A stretch of 64,000 nucleotides of DNA from Inonotus obliquus (taxonomy: Eukaryota > Basidiomycota > Agaricomycetes > Hymenochaetales > Hymenochaetaceae): assembly GCA_032164295.1 (NCBI GenBank), contig JAJHTX010000001.1, positions 1,550,001-1,614,000 on the forward strand, given 5' to 3'. Below are positions 46,294-57,504 of this stretch, piece after piece; position 1 is the stretch's first letter; each line of letters begins with the position of its first letter. The position numbers and the translations under genes are program-made. Below the pieces are notes generated by a model. That model made no database searches and was not told where the DNA came from. It worked only from the letters and a program-made list of their open reading frames with translations.

Positions 46294-49200
46294 CTACGAA
46301 TCTCGATCCGCCCCGGTCTGCAAAGCCGAAGCAGACGGTGACCTCCCCCCAACTGGCGGCAATGGTGTCAAGATCTCAAACTGGCTATCATCGAAGCTCG
46401 ATCGCATCCCTTCAGATGCATCTCCACTAGCAGGACTTGCCAAAGACAGAGTCACACTCCCACTCAGACTTCCATTACTTTTCCCCTTTCCGAACGACAA
46501 CGGCGGTACAACGGATATCGGAGTTGGCAGAGGGTCGACAGACTCCTGTGAAGAATCCGTCGATGTCTGTGCAGTGGGTTTCCGTCGCGCAAACACCCTG
46601 TCCTCTCCTGTATTCGAATTGGAAGTCATCGAAGTCAGCATCGTGGAAATGGACCCTCGTGACTGAATTCGCGAATGTTGGCTCATCCGATATTCTGCAG
46701 GAAGGTCCGGAACAGAAGGTGACTGTAAGGCACTCGTCGACGAGATGCTTCCGTTGCCCCCATTCCGCACCAAATTTGCAATGTCAGCAATGCTCGGCCG
46801 CCGTCGCCGTGACTCCGATACCGAATCAGTCGACGAGGAACCTTCAGATCCATTTTTCCATTTGCTTACGAGTGACTTTCGAATCGACCGTTTCTTCTCA
46901 GCGTTCGGAGTCTGTCCTGCGGTCGCTGTTCGTCCCTGTTGCGTTGCGTTTGGCGGAAATTGGAAGGGGGTCTGAGCGGATGGTGATGGTGTATTTCGAG
47001 GTGCAAATTTTGACTCCTGGTCAAAGTAGAACGGATCGAGTCCGGAATCTCTCTGGGACTTGTGTAACTTCTGACTCGCTCTAGTTGATCCAGACGGGAA
47101 CGGCACTGATGGTGATGGTGTCCGTGATACATCCGTTTCCGTTTCTCTCAGAGACGCTACCGTGCTTGGAGGGCGGGAAGGCAAAGTGGACGGATCAGGA
47201 CTCGGTGGTATCGACACTCCGGAGCCCAAAGTCTTATCACTCTTCCTCCATAGTTTCCGAAAACTCTTCATGGACACGAGACTCGGTGCTTTACTGACCT
47301 TCAGCGGCTGCTGTTCCTCCGCTACAGAGTCTACGGAGAACCGACTGGATGGAGCTTGAGAATGGCGAGAGCTCGGACCGGCAGAAACGTACTTCGCGAG
47401 AGACGAAGTACGCTCTGGCGGGGCGTTAATGCTCCCGGAGGCATTGGTATTTGCGGAAGAGGGGAACCTCCCGAAAGGGTCTGGCGAAAGCGGCAGAACA
47501 GGGGATCCAGTTGCCTCTGGCATTCTGCGAGTAAGCGACGGCTGCAGCTTAGGCTGGTCGGCGTAGAAACCCGCTTCTTCCTCAAACTGCCTCATTCTCG
47601 CTCTGGACTCTGACGTTTCCCGTGGCACGCTAACAGTACTGAGCATGGATGAAACTGAAGAGTTCTTCCGCTTTTCCATACCAGGCCTTGCCACTCCGTT
47701 TGTCTTCCCGTTCAAGATGACCTTTGGAGGCGAACTTGCCTGCTTGGATGCCTTTAAACTTTGCAGAGAGTTTGTTGGGGATAAGGATGGGTCCCCTTCT
47801 ACCCGGCTGGCTAAAACCGAATATGGAACGGAAGGCCACGCAGCTTGTAAATCGGGAGTATCATACATTACATTCCTTTAAAATTTCCGAAAATGAGAAA
47901 CTTATTTAATAGTCCCCTTTGATTTGTATAATAGGCAGGACATACCCGTCCGAGCCAGTTTTCGGTCCAACAGGATCTTTAAAGCTGTCTGCGTCTGGGC
48001 TAGGAGTGCCAACAAGAGCAGGCTGCTTGAATACGGGCGGGCCAATAGGTCCGCCTTCTCTGTCAGGCCGCTGATTCGCTGGGTGAGCGCGATTTGGGTC
48101 AAGACTAGAAGAAGAAAGCTGCACGCTTTGCGAGGTCGCGTGACGCGACTGAGAGGGTTGTGACGAGAAATCAGTCTGCTGCGGAGGTGCAGATCGCAGA
48201 TAGATGTCAGTCGGAGGCACGAGATCTGGTGAAAGGCCGACAGTCTGGAGGACACGAGGGGAGAATTGCACCAAATTCTAGGAAAAGCACATCAATTGAG
48301 CTGTTCGCATCCACTATGACTTTAACCTACACGTTCAAGTACGTCCAACTCTTCCCGAACTTTGAGTTGCTTCGCTCGCTGCTCCTCGATGTCAATCTAA
48401 GTTTTGAAGAAATCGACTCAGCAATGAAAAACAATGGAATACAAGAGTAAGTCGTACATCTCCGAGGTCGAGCTCAAGTTCATCATAAATAACGCCGATC
48501 CTTTTCTCTCGCAATGCTTCGTCGTCGTCTCTTTTGTCCGACAGATACGGAAGTCGAGAGCTACCCTCGGTATCGCTCGACGAGTATGGACTCGGTGTCG
48601 CCGCCGCCGTGGTGACGCCCAAGTTACCGCCGCTGGAGGCGAGATTTAAGGGAGCAGGAATCTTGCCTCTTTGCAGTTGCGGTTGATTGTGAGCCTTCCA
48701 CAATGATACGACCTCTTCATCTGAGACTCCGTCGCGATCAGGTGCGTCTGATTCTTGTAGCTTGCTCAGAGATGCACCATCAAGCGCCAATTCGCCATTC
48801 AGTCCTCCGTTGGGCCGTCGCGACTGCATTTCGGACCATGCTTCGCCGTCCGGTCCAAATACATCGGCAAGGGGATCTCGACGGCGAGGAGAAACGCCAG
48901 CGGTAAGTTCATCATCGGGGTCTGCGGAGTCACTGAGACGCTTATACTCCCCATCTTCTGCATCGGAAGAGTCAGAAGAATCCGACGAAGGAACTAGATC
49001 ACCCTTCTTGTCGTTAATTGTAATTCGCAGTTGAATTTTGCCCTTCGAGTCAACATTCCTTCCCTTTCGCTTTTGCTTGCTTTTTCGTGATCGACACCAA
49101 ACGTCATACCACGCGGCCGTCTTCCGGTCAATATCAAACTCAATTTTGGCGAGAACAGGAAGAAAAGACGGGCTCCCCAGACCAGGTAATAATCGCGGGT

Positions 49201-50137
49201 CTAAGTTAAGAGAGACCGGAGTTTCGGGAGATAGACTAGATGATGTGGTAAGGTATTGAGATTTGCTTGATTGTACAACTGGAGAAACCTGTTTCTCCGT
49301 GTCTTCCTGATTTTCGTTTATGGGTATGGCATCTGATTTGGCAGTAGAGGGAGTTGATGGGGAAGGAGTAAGGGGATATCTGGTTTCGTAGGTACGCCGA
49401 AGGTCAAGCTTTGCGGGTGAAGAATGCTTTCGCAGTAACATAGGCCGCTCGGAAGATGGAGAAGTTGCACCATTTGATAATCCCAGACCTACACCGCGCA
49501 TCACTGGCTGCTCTTCTGCCACCCTTGCCCACAACCACTTCCATACTTCTTCCCCTATCCGTGGTCCTTTACCCGATACACTTACAGACTGCAAACCTAC
49601 TTCCGCGTCATTGATGAGGTACAACACAATGCCGTGGGTCGTGGGAAGCTGGTACTCTCGAGCAATAGCATTGATCTGCGCTTGCAGAGTCGCATGCAGC
49701 GGCACGAGACTACCGCGTCGGAAAGTTGCAAACGCTTCGGGATCCTTGCGACTTTCATGGGGAAAATGTTTAGGCGGGACTACATGGACGAGATATCTCG
49801 AGGAAGCAGGGAAACCTGTTGCGGACGCAGGTGTAGCCGTTTTAGATCCTGGAGACAACCGTTCTTCCGAAGGAGCTCGAGGCGTGGAAAAAGACTTTTT
49901 TGATGCGGTAGGTGGCGGACTGGATGCCGGCAGTGGAGTGGAGATACCCAGCGCGTTAGCAAGTTTTGCCAGCTTCTGCGGTGGAAGTGGAGAACGTGGA
50001 ATGAACGCAGCTTCTGCAACGACTGGTTTGTGTAGTACTGAACCTTGCGTTCTGAGGTTTGGCATGGCAGGGGCAGTAAAAGGCGAGATATATTCGCCAT
50101 TGTTGGGCGGAAAGAAGGAAGAGCGACGGTTGTTCAT
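46294..50137 (-). CDS. Large Ser/Pro-rich protein of unknown function
   Basis: Not recognised. Exons 50137-48458, 48396-48331, 48277-47946 and 47806-46294 give about 1196 residues. Residues about 110-215 look folded: SSRYLVHVVPPKHFPHESRK, ATLQAQINAIAREYQLPT, GIVLYLINDAEVG and GEEVWKWLWARV. A second ordered patch is FLPVLAKIEFDIDRKTAAWYDVW with a basic KSKQKRKGR run, possibly a nuclear signal. A short helix IDIEEQRAKQLKVREELDVL is encoded by the 66-bp exon 2. The remaining two thirds are Ser/Pro/Thr-rich and probably disordered, as in fungal polarity or signalling scaffolds. The last intron is uncertain: the main frame stays open upstream of 47868, so the junction could lie elsewhere between about 47806 and 47950. 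Confidence 0.65.
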
Positions 50138-50849
50138 GGTAGCTATAATCGCGCGACTGAACTGAGTGTACTAAGCAGTGGACCTTGAGTTTTTTTCTCT
50201 TGACAGAGAGCCTAATAGTAGGACATGCTCAGGGACGTAGAGACCGACGTGAAAGAGTGTTGTGAGCGTAGAGCTGGCGTAGGGAAGCGTCGCAGACAGC
50301 GTCGGTAGGTAGGAGAGGAGTGAAGAAAGCAGGAAGGAGAAGTGAATCGAAGCGAGCTTGATGTGTTGTTTTCCCTGTGAGTGAGCCCGTACCTTCAACT
50401 CCATTCGGTTGCGCTTAGTCTCGGCTTTTGCCGTATCCACCGATTTGCACACTGACTTTTGATTCGCTGAGCTTCAATCAACACCCTATCAGCTCAGTAA
50501 CTTGATGGAACCTCATGAGTACTTGATATTCCTCAAATTTGTGCTTGCATGACTGCGATGGTTTTTGCTCGAATGCTTGTCTGAGCATCTCTTCGCGGAT
50601 CAAGAGTCTATTTACGTACCATCACCAAGGACGTCCTGTTGATGCTTCTTTGCTTACGCGCTGAAACCACTAGCTACCCCTTTAGGCTTCCGTGTCGATC
50701 CTCACTTACACGTCTATTCTATTCTTTGGACTGGATGGTCTGGATACACAGCCGATACCGGTCCAAATAATGGAAAGGTGCTGTGACACCGTTTTGCCGG
50801 TTATTTGGCTTTTGAATTTATAGATTATGTTATGTAAAGTTATTTTCAA
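50138..50849. other. Intergenic before tRNA-Lys
   Basis: Promoter region of the large unknown gene, then sequence leading to the tRNA. No protein frame is supported. Confidence 0.55.
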
Positions 50850-50935
50850 GCCTTCGTAGCTCAATTGGCTAGAGCGTCAGACTTTTACCCTTCCAGATAA
50901 TCTGAAGGTCGCGAGTTCGACCCTCGCCGAGGGCT
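50850..50935 (+). tRNA. tRNA-Lys (anticodon UUU) with a 12-nt intron
   Basis: All arms are visible: acceptor stem GCCTTCG pairing with CGAGGGC (one G-T wobble), D arm with TAGCTCAATTGGCTAGAGC (A box), anticodon stem TCAGA/TCTGA with loop CTTTTAA, and T arm GCGAG-TTCGACC-CTCGC (B box). The anticodon TTT is at 50884-50886. The loop is interrupted after A37 by a 12-nt intron at 50888-50899, the canonical position for eukaryotic nuclear tRNA introns, removed by the Sen endonuclease. CCA is not encoded. Confidence 0.95.
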
Positions 50936-50940
50936 GAATC

Positions 50941-50945
50941 TTTTT
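50941..50945 (+). terminator. RNA polymerase III terminator of tRNA-Lys
   Basis: A run of five T residues six bases after the discriminator base, as expected for Pol III termination. Confidence 0.8.
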
Positions 50946-51478
50946 CTCGGTATCCTCCCCACGATGAAATCATGACTTTAGCATATATAATCCTTTTCTC
51001 TCGTCAATGACTAGTGAAGCCAGTCGCGTTCCGCACTTGTATAGCACAATCTGAGACACACAAAGTTATTGTAGTTGACCTCCGACCCAGTTTCTTTCGT
51101 TTATGTAAAGAATAGACAATATTATCTTGTTCCTCCACACCGAATGACATCGCAATTGTACTAGTAAACTCTATGATAATGGAAGTTCGCATTTGCCTTC
51201 GCTTCACCAAAAGCAAGTAGAAGTAGTCTATTGCCATCCCGTTTACAATTTGCGTTATTGAATAAATCCAGAAAGCCGTAAAGGATCGTCGGTGTTACCA
51301 CGTTACAGCAAGCAATACGTCGCTGAGCAACTGCAACTTGGCCGGAGAATAAAGAAGACGGGAAGAAAGGAAGTTGAGAAGCGCTTGATAGCTTGCGCTC
51401 AGGAAACCCTATCCGGCTGTACCCACAGGCGTCCTGGTACCGGATGATACGTGTGTATGATTCATTTGTAATTTAACT
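50946..51478. other. Intergenic after tRNA-Lys
   Basis: About 530 bp up to the methylisocitrate lyase stop codon. No supported frame. Confidence 0.55.
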
Positions 51479-53851
51479 TTAGAAGTCGTGTTCCGTAGAG
51501 CCCGAACCAACTGAGCTTGTTGTTGAGGACGAGCTCACGCTCTGGAGGATCCGATCGATATAGTTTGCTCCACTCCTGGGAGACGGTGTCAAATCCACAA
51601 GGTGTTAGCGCGCATTACCACCGAGAGAGGTTGTTTGCATTGAATAATAAGCGAAAAGAAGACGGCGGAAAAGACTGATTCATGTACGTACCATTTCTGG
51701 TGAGTGAGGATATCTACGCCGAGTTCGCGTTCCTTCTGCTGTACCAGTTGAACGTAAGCTAACATGCCATCCTCCTTGAAACGGCGTGATAATTCGGCTT
51801 AGAAAGAGACAGTTAGCCATTGTGATCTCCAGATCTCCACGTGTAAATGATGGAGTAAACGTACCCCATGAGACGGCGTCGCAGTGAAGACCAGCAAGGG
51901 AAATCAACTGGAAGACAAACCCTTCCTTCGCCAGGTCCCACACAAAGTTCTTTAGGTCGTTATCTGTTATAAAAATATTCAAATTAACGGACTTTCACGC
52001 GGACTGTGCATGAGATGTCGTGCATACCGGTGAATCCGAACTTCGCCCAGTTGAACGATGGACTGAGGTTGTACACAAACCATTTTCCGGGGAAGGACTC
52101 TCTGACTGACCCTGAAATATGCCGTGCTGTGGATAGATTGGGCGTCGACGTTTCAACCCATAGGAGATCAGCATATGGTGCATAGATCTTTGCGCGCTTG
52201 ATGGCTGCCTGAAATGAGCGAAATTAAACCAGATAATTGGAACTAATCTAGAGAGGCATACCTCTTCGCCTCCATTGAAATGATAGTAGCCTTCCCGTGT
52301 ACGAGGTACTACAATAAACCTGGTCATTACCTTTCTTAGGTCAAATGGAAATATCAACCTACAATCCCAGTCCCAGAAGACTGCTTCTCCGGTGATATCT
52401 TTTACAATATCTCGCGCGTGTCCATTTGATTTTCCGTTGGCCGCATGAAGGTACTCTCTGTAAGCTGCTTCCTTGTCAGCAATGTGTACGCTAGACTGAA
52501 TCGCCTTCTCAACAGCTATAGTTCATACGTAGTCAGCAATGCTCATTGGCGACCTTCCTCAGAATCCCTACCTTGATTGAACGTGCATAGCTCATGCTCC
52601 GCTAACCAATGCTTTTCAATTACCTCTAATTCTGCAGCGGTCGCACCTAGACCTTCTGCCTCTGCAATCTCGTCAGCCAAAGCAGGCCCAGGTGTCGTCG
52701 TGCCCAGTATAAATTCGTGATCATTAATGTCTACGCTTGAAGAGATAAGCTTAGCGGACTCCGCATCCGAGCGGGCAATGAGAAGCATGGTCGAGTGCAG
52801 AATGTCCAGCTGGAATCGGGCAGCGATGAGGCGAGAGACATGAGTTGAAGTTGGAACCAAGACTTTGCCGCCGAGGTGGCCACACTGATCCAATAGCTTA
52901 GCCATCATGTACACTTTAAAAAAAAAAAACAACGGACCTTCTTTCCTCCGTGAAGCTGATCTTCCAAATGTATACCAGCTGCTCCCTATATCAATCAGAA
53001 CACTATAAACATTCGTTACGGATTATGTTACCTATTCGCTGCTCACCGACTCTGCGAAGAGCTTGACCAGCTTCATAACAGCAGATAAACCACCATGACT
53101 AAAGTAAGATAAGAACAGCTTGCAAACATGAAATTCTAGAGCCTACCCAGTATCCGCGTCCGCTATGATAGGACGCAGGTAATCAATGTACGGTAGCTTT
53201 GCTCGCTGTTCCGGTGAGGAGGACATCCGTTCATCGTAATGCTTCCGGTCATGTAGCTGTTGCGCTCGGAACAAACGGTGAACTTGATTTGGCACCGTAG
53301 TATAAGGATAGTCACTAATCAAGATAGCACGCATGAAATCAGTCTTCTGTTTTGCTTTTCAAGAAACGAGTTAATGCGTACCCGAAATCAGGCCCAACTT
53401 CATTGTTAGCAGTAGTAAGCACGCTGCTACATGCCCAACCGCTGACATAAACAACCTCCTGATTCATTGCCATCTGCGTCATCTGTATCGGATCGATTGC
53501 GCCCATCGTATGCACTGGCTTTCCTTCCTCCGCTGCCTTGCTCAACCGCGCATAGAGTTTGTCAGCGGTTAACGTCGAAAGTAACGGCAGCACAGGAGCA
53601 GACCCTTGTTTTGATACTACATCAGCAACAGAGTAAGGTCTTCTGGTGTCCTTGAACCGAGGCAAAGAGAAGAACCGCGATAGCTGGTCACACCGCGCCT
53701 TGAAGTCAGCAGCTTCCTGCTCAACAGTTGGCGGATCGAGAGATAAAGCACCAGGTGGAGAGAACACTCCTGTGCTTGAGCTTGAGCTCATCAATCGCAC
53801 TCCGGCGAGCAATACGCGCGTATTGAGGCGACGCGGTGTCGGAAGATGCAT
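51479..53851 (-). CDS. 2-methylisocitrate lyase, mitochondrial (ICL2 type)
   Basis: Isocitrate lyase superfamily enzyme. The catalytic signature is [33 protein letters not shown], with the active-site Cys encoded right after an intron. As I know the families, glyoxylate-cycle isocitrate lyases have CGHMAGKVLVPISEH here, whereas fungal methylisocitrate lyases (2-methylcitrate cycle, propionyl-CoA breakdown; cf. yeast Icl2) have the form seen. The N-terminus [20 protein letters not shown] is basic, lacks acidic residues and is followed by Ser residues, fitting a mitochondrial presequence. Other blocks: [49 protein letters not shown] and [10 protein letters not shown], and [12 protein letters not shown]. 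It ends [10 protein letters not shown] with no SKL-type peroxisomal signal. More than eight exons, all in frame where checked. Confidence 0.88.
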
Positions 53852-54012
53852 TTGGTCGGTCGGAAAGAACGGACAGTTGCGCTTGGCTTGCCATTAGAAA
53901 TCTATGGTGTGAGCGGGAGCGTGAATAGCCGGAACCGGATGATGATCGACACGATCGACGAACGCCAGGCTTAGCGCGCACGTAAGTCAAGTCTAAGTGT
54001 ATTGTGGAGGCA

Positions 54013-54763
54013 ATGAGCATGGATGCATCCTATACAATCCCTCCTACTACCAACGGAAACAGTGAACATCCCGCGGAAAATGTAGACCCAATATGGATGT
54101 CAAGTCGTACTGCTAGACAAATATTAGCTCTCGGAGAGGTCGAAAGGGTAAGTTATTCAAAGCCACTTTCCCAGCAGACTGAGCTAACGACTAGCACTTC
54201 GCGAAATAGGACATCAGCAAGCTGCTCTCTCTCGCAGCGTCATCCGTCTCACTACTTTCGCTACCACAGACGGATGCACCAGACAGCTCACTCCCACAGG
54301 GTGAGGAGCGCTCGGAGCAATTCGTGCTTGAGGCAAGCGAGTACTTTGAACGGCTTGACGTACGTACTCTCTTCACTCCTTTGCACACATTGCATTGTAC
54401 ATAATACTCATATCCACGCCACCCACACGTAAACCGCAGCAAATTCATATCAGCATGCGCTCCACTCTCGCACACATCCGCCAATCTCGTATCGCCCCCT
54501 CGGCAATCGACGCTCCTCCACCGAACTTCATTCCACGGCCCGCAGGCGTTGGTACACCAGTAAATTCTTCTACTTCCGAGGGTGCAGAAGGAAGTGACAA
54601 GTCAGATAAGAGAGACTCGGAAGAGGAGGATATAGTATCGAAGAGGGGATTACAGGAGGAACGTATAAACCGCGATGCCTGGCGAGGCATCCTCGACGCG
54701 CTAACACGACTCAAACAAGCTCGAGAACGCGAAAATACGACACGCGTAGAGACGGATCGCTAG
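54013..54763 (+). CDS. MED11: Mediator complex subunit 11
   Basis: Head-module subunit of Mediator, which pairs with Med22 and contacts TFIIH. Exons 54013-54147, 54210-54359 and 54440-54763 give 202 residues in frame. The conserved N-terminal helical pair reads RTARQILALGEVERDISKLL, then a Ser-rich loop and FVLEASEYFERLDQIHISMRSTLAHIRQSRIAPSAIDAPPPNF. The last block (x3 helix followed by Pro-rich NF) is typical of fungal MED11. The C-terminal extension is acidic, ends in a charged helix (DAWRGILDALTRLKQARERE) and is longer than in yeast. I prefer the ATG at 54013; 54019 is the alternative. Its 3' end meets TBCA 112 bp away. Confidence 0.82.
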
Positions 54764-54875
54764 ACATCACTGGAACCACACGAGTAGAGAAACCTCAAAG
54801 TGAGTATTATACAAATCGCGAGCGGAATTATTCATACAAGGTCAATGCTGATGTACGCTACCCTACCAAAGTGGA

Positions 54876-55444
54876 TCACTGATCCTTCGACTCTACTTTC
54901 AACAGCTCCTCCGCAGCCTCGAGCACCTGTTTAGCCGCACCAAGGGACTCATCTCCCTTGAAACGCTCATCATTCTCCACGGACGCCTATAGGAAACCAG
55001 TTGCATATAATAAGTAGGATATTTGTCAAGGAGTGCGCAGAGAGATTCCAAATATAAGACGTACCACCAGATCACTTAACCCACTTGTTTCCGTCCTCAA
55101 ACTCGTATTCGCCAATACTAGCATTTTGGCACTTTCGTTAACCAGATTTTTCTATCCCCCAATGGTCAATTGAGTAAATCATGTAAAATGTGCAGTAAAC
55201 TTGGTCAAAGGAGATGTATCTGAACTCACAGCATTCTTTGCCTCCCATGTCGCAGTATCCTCACTAGAGAACTGGTCGGCTTTGACTCTCAGCTGTTCGA
55301 CTTCCTTGCGATACGAGTCGCTTTCCTTCGTGAGTCTATGATCGACGTGAGTACAATTTTCTGGCTTGCTTTTAAGACTACATACCGTTTGACTACGCCT
55401 GTCTTGATTTTGAGCGAACGCTTTATAGAAGCGTCGTCACTCAT
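54876..55444 (-). CDS. Tubulin-folding cofactor A
   Basis: Three-helix chaperone that holds beta-tubulin between CCT and the cofactor D/E/C machinery (Rbl2 in yeast). About four exons starting MSDDASIKRSLKIKTGVVKRL, the family's hallmark LKIKTGVVKR, then KESDSYRKEVEQLRVKADQF, a middle helix ending LVNESAKMLVLANTSLRTETSGLSDLV, and a last exon SVENDERFKGDESLGAAKQVLEAAEELL before TGA at 54876. Length (about 120 residues) and helical heptads fit. CCT7 at the left end works upstream in the same tubulin folding pathway, but nothing suggests linkage is more than chance. Confidence 0.88.
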
Positions 55445-57504
55445 TGGTATAACTTTGGTTATATGCACTCTGGACGTAAGAAGCAAGAGAGGTGACTTTA
55501 TTTGACTAACCAAATTACTCTTTCCTTATGTAGACTCTGACCTCATCGATCCATTTTCGCGTCACTTTTATAAAAGCTACTTTCAAGCATAAGGCATATG
55601 ATAGTATTGCGAGCAAGCTCTATTGCAAAGTACCACAGTAAGTACTAAGCAGGTAAACCAAACCAAGAACCCAGAATTCCAATCCAATCCAATCTCATGC
55701 TACTGCTACAGATGAAGGACGGAGCACGGTTCAGTGGATGGGTAATGAAAAAGTCCAGCGCCGCACTACGGCGGAAAAATGCGTCATAACATAGCTATCT
55801 ACGTAACAGGGCGTAATATCTTGTCCTCACTGAGAACGAGCGTAAGTCGGTTTAAGCGTGCAGAATAGCAAAGGGGACAAGTCCCCAAAGGGTAGAAAGG
55901 AAAAGAAAATAAGAGCAGAACTAAGCACGGAAAGTACAGGTGACTAAAAGCGCCGGTGACATTATACACGGACGGCATCGTACAACAGTCGCCAGGTGGG
56001 GTCAGAGACAGGTCATGTCACCAGATACAGACGGGCTAGCAAACCGGGGCATGGAGCAGCACACATCGGCGCGAAACGCACTCACACTCGCGCACGGCGG
56101 AGAGCTGACCAAAGCGGGAGCAGCGCAACTTGGCGCACTCAACCACGGAAGCAGCGCTCATGCTCGCTTCAGCTCGACTTCGGTTCAGTCGGGCCAACCA
56201 AGCATCTGTCAAGGACTCCACAGGCGGGAGCACGGCGAGGCGGCGGGCTGCGAAAGTGCACAATAGCGGACAAAGATCAACTAGCATCAACACTGGGCTC
56301 GCGCGAACAACCATGGTGTCAGCTGCGAACGGGCCGAGCGCGTGATCGAGGCAAGCGCAGGTGCACAGTGCGTCGCGGCAATCGGCCGACTGCAGGCCTG
56401 AGAAGTTAAGATGAAAGGCACAAATGAAGGGAAGGAGGAAGCAAGAGCCGGGCACGGGTGCACGAACATTTCGGACGGGAGCCATCCTAGCCGCACCAAT
56501 TTGCGCGCCGCCCACTGGTGAATGACTGTCCATCGCACAACCTGAACGATTGCGTGCGAAACGGACGAGGAAACGTCACCATTGCATGACAGCCAGCACG
56601 AAACGGATAGGGACGAGGAAAAGAAATGAGGGCACCGAAAAAAAGCGGCCGACGACAAAACGGATCGAAGGAGAGTGGGTGTACGGTAGTGTGAGAGAGG
56701 AGGTAGTCATGTCGGGGCGTAACAGGGAAAAAGCCAATATAAAAAGAATAAAAAATGCGTGCAGAAGATAAGTGAGCAGGCAGAGCGTCCGCGAAAATGG
56801 TTCCCAGAATTGTCAAAGGTTACAAAGAAGGGATGCCGTAGAGGCATATCGTACGGACAAGCAATGACCGGTGTATCGGTAACATTCGCGAGGCGCGAAT
56901 GCAGTCTGGAGGAGACGACGAGGGCGTGCATAGGAGACAAGCTGACTGTCTAAAAAACAAGAAAGAATACAGCGGCGGCGAGACACATGCGTCAGCTCAT
57001 GAGAGCTGACGACCGGTGCATCTCAAGCAAGCACACACTGCTCTTGCGTCGTGTCGCTGTTCCTCGCAACAAGCCCACTGCCATGTGTTCCAGACTTATG
57101 CTATCCTAAAGAGGTAGGGGTGGTAGATACGTGTGTGGGGCACGGCACGGCCGCGCGGGACAATCCTAAGGATTAAAGTGCTTCGCAGAGGCACTACCGA
57201 ATATCGTAGACGGATTGCGAGGCTCGTAACAAACGTGAAAGCAATGCGAGATAATGCAAATGCGTGCGGGATGTAGATCAATGATGCGTAAAACCAGTAA
57301 GAAACGAGATAGTCGGTCGTGAGAAGCCATGCATTCCGGGCAGGCATCGTGATTCGTTTGTAATTCATACTGACGGATTGAGTAGCGAGGATCCATGGTG
57401 AGAAGACGACCATGGAGATGATACCGAGCATTGACAAAGGCTCGGTCCTTTTACGTCTGGCCTTTCCAGGGAGAGAAAGCCGGCCTTCCGTGCGAGAACA
57501 TCGC
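55445..57504. other. 2-kb intergenic stretch, GC-rich, no gene recognised
   Basis: Between the 5' end of TBCA and the 3' end of the bHLH gene. From about 55930 to 56950 both strands carry overlapping open frames of 60 to 165 codons with Ala/Arg/Ser-rich products, which is what GC-rich DNA gives by chance. The frames show no domain and are not continued by splice sites. A perfect 9-bp inverted repeat (CGTCAGCTC / GAGCTGACG, loop ATGA) is at 56990-57011. Confidence 0.55.
56990..57011. repeat. Perfect 9-bp inverted repeat, 4-nt loop
   Basis: CGTCAGCTC, ATGA, GAGCTGACG. It could form a hairpin in a long 3' UTR of the bHLH gene or be a palindromic protein-binding site; there is no further evidence. 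Confidence 0.5.

Noticed and set aside
46294..47868. Separate gene starting at ATG 47868 (MYDTPDLQ...)
   Set aside because: The preceding minus-strand frame stops only about 34 bp upstream, no room for a promoter, and composition is continuous; one spliced gene is more likely.
51479..53851. Glyoxylate-cycle isocitrate lyase (ICL1)
   Set aside because: The signature reads [17 protein letters not shown] rather than CGHMAGKVLVPISEH, and a mitochondrial-type leader is present.
56036..56533. 165-codon minus-strand frame
   Set aside because: Cys/Arg/Ser-rich product with no domain, opposite frames equally long; typical of GC-rich non-coding DNA.
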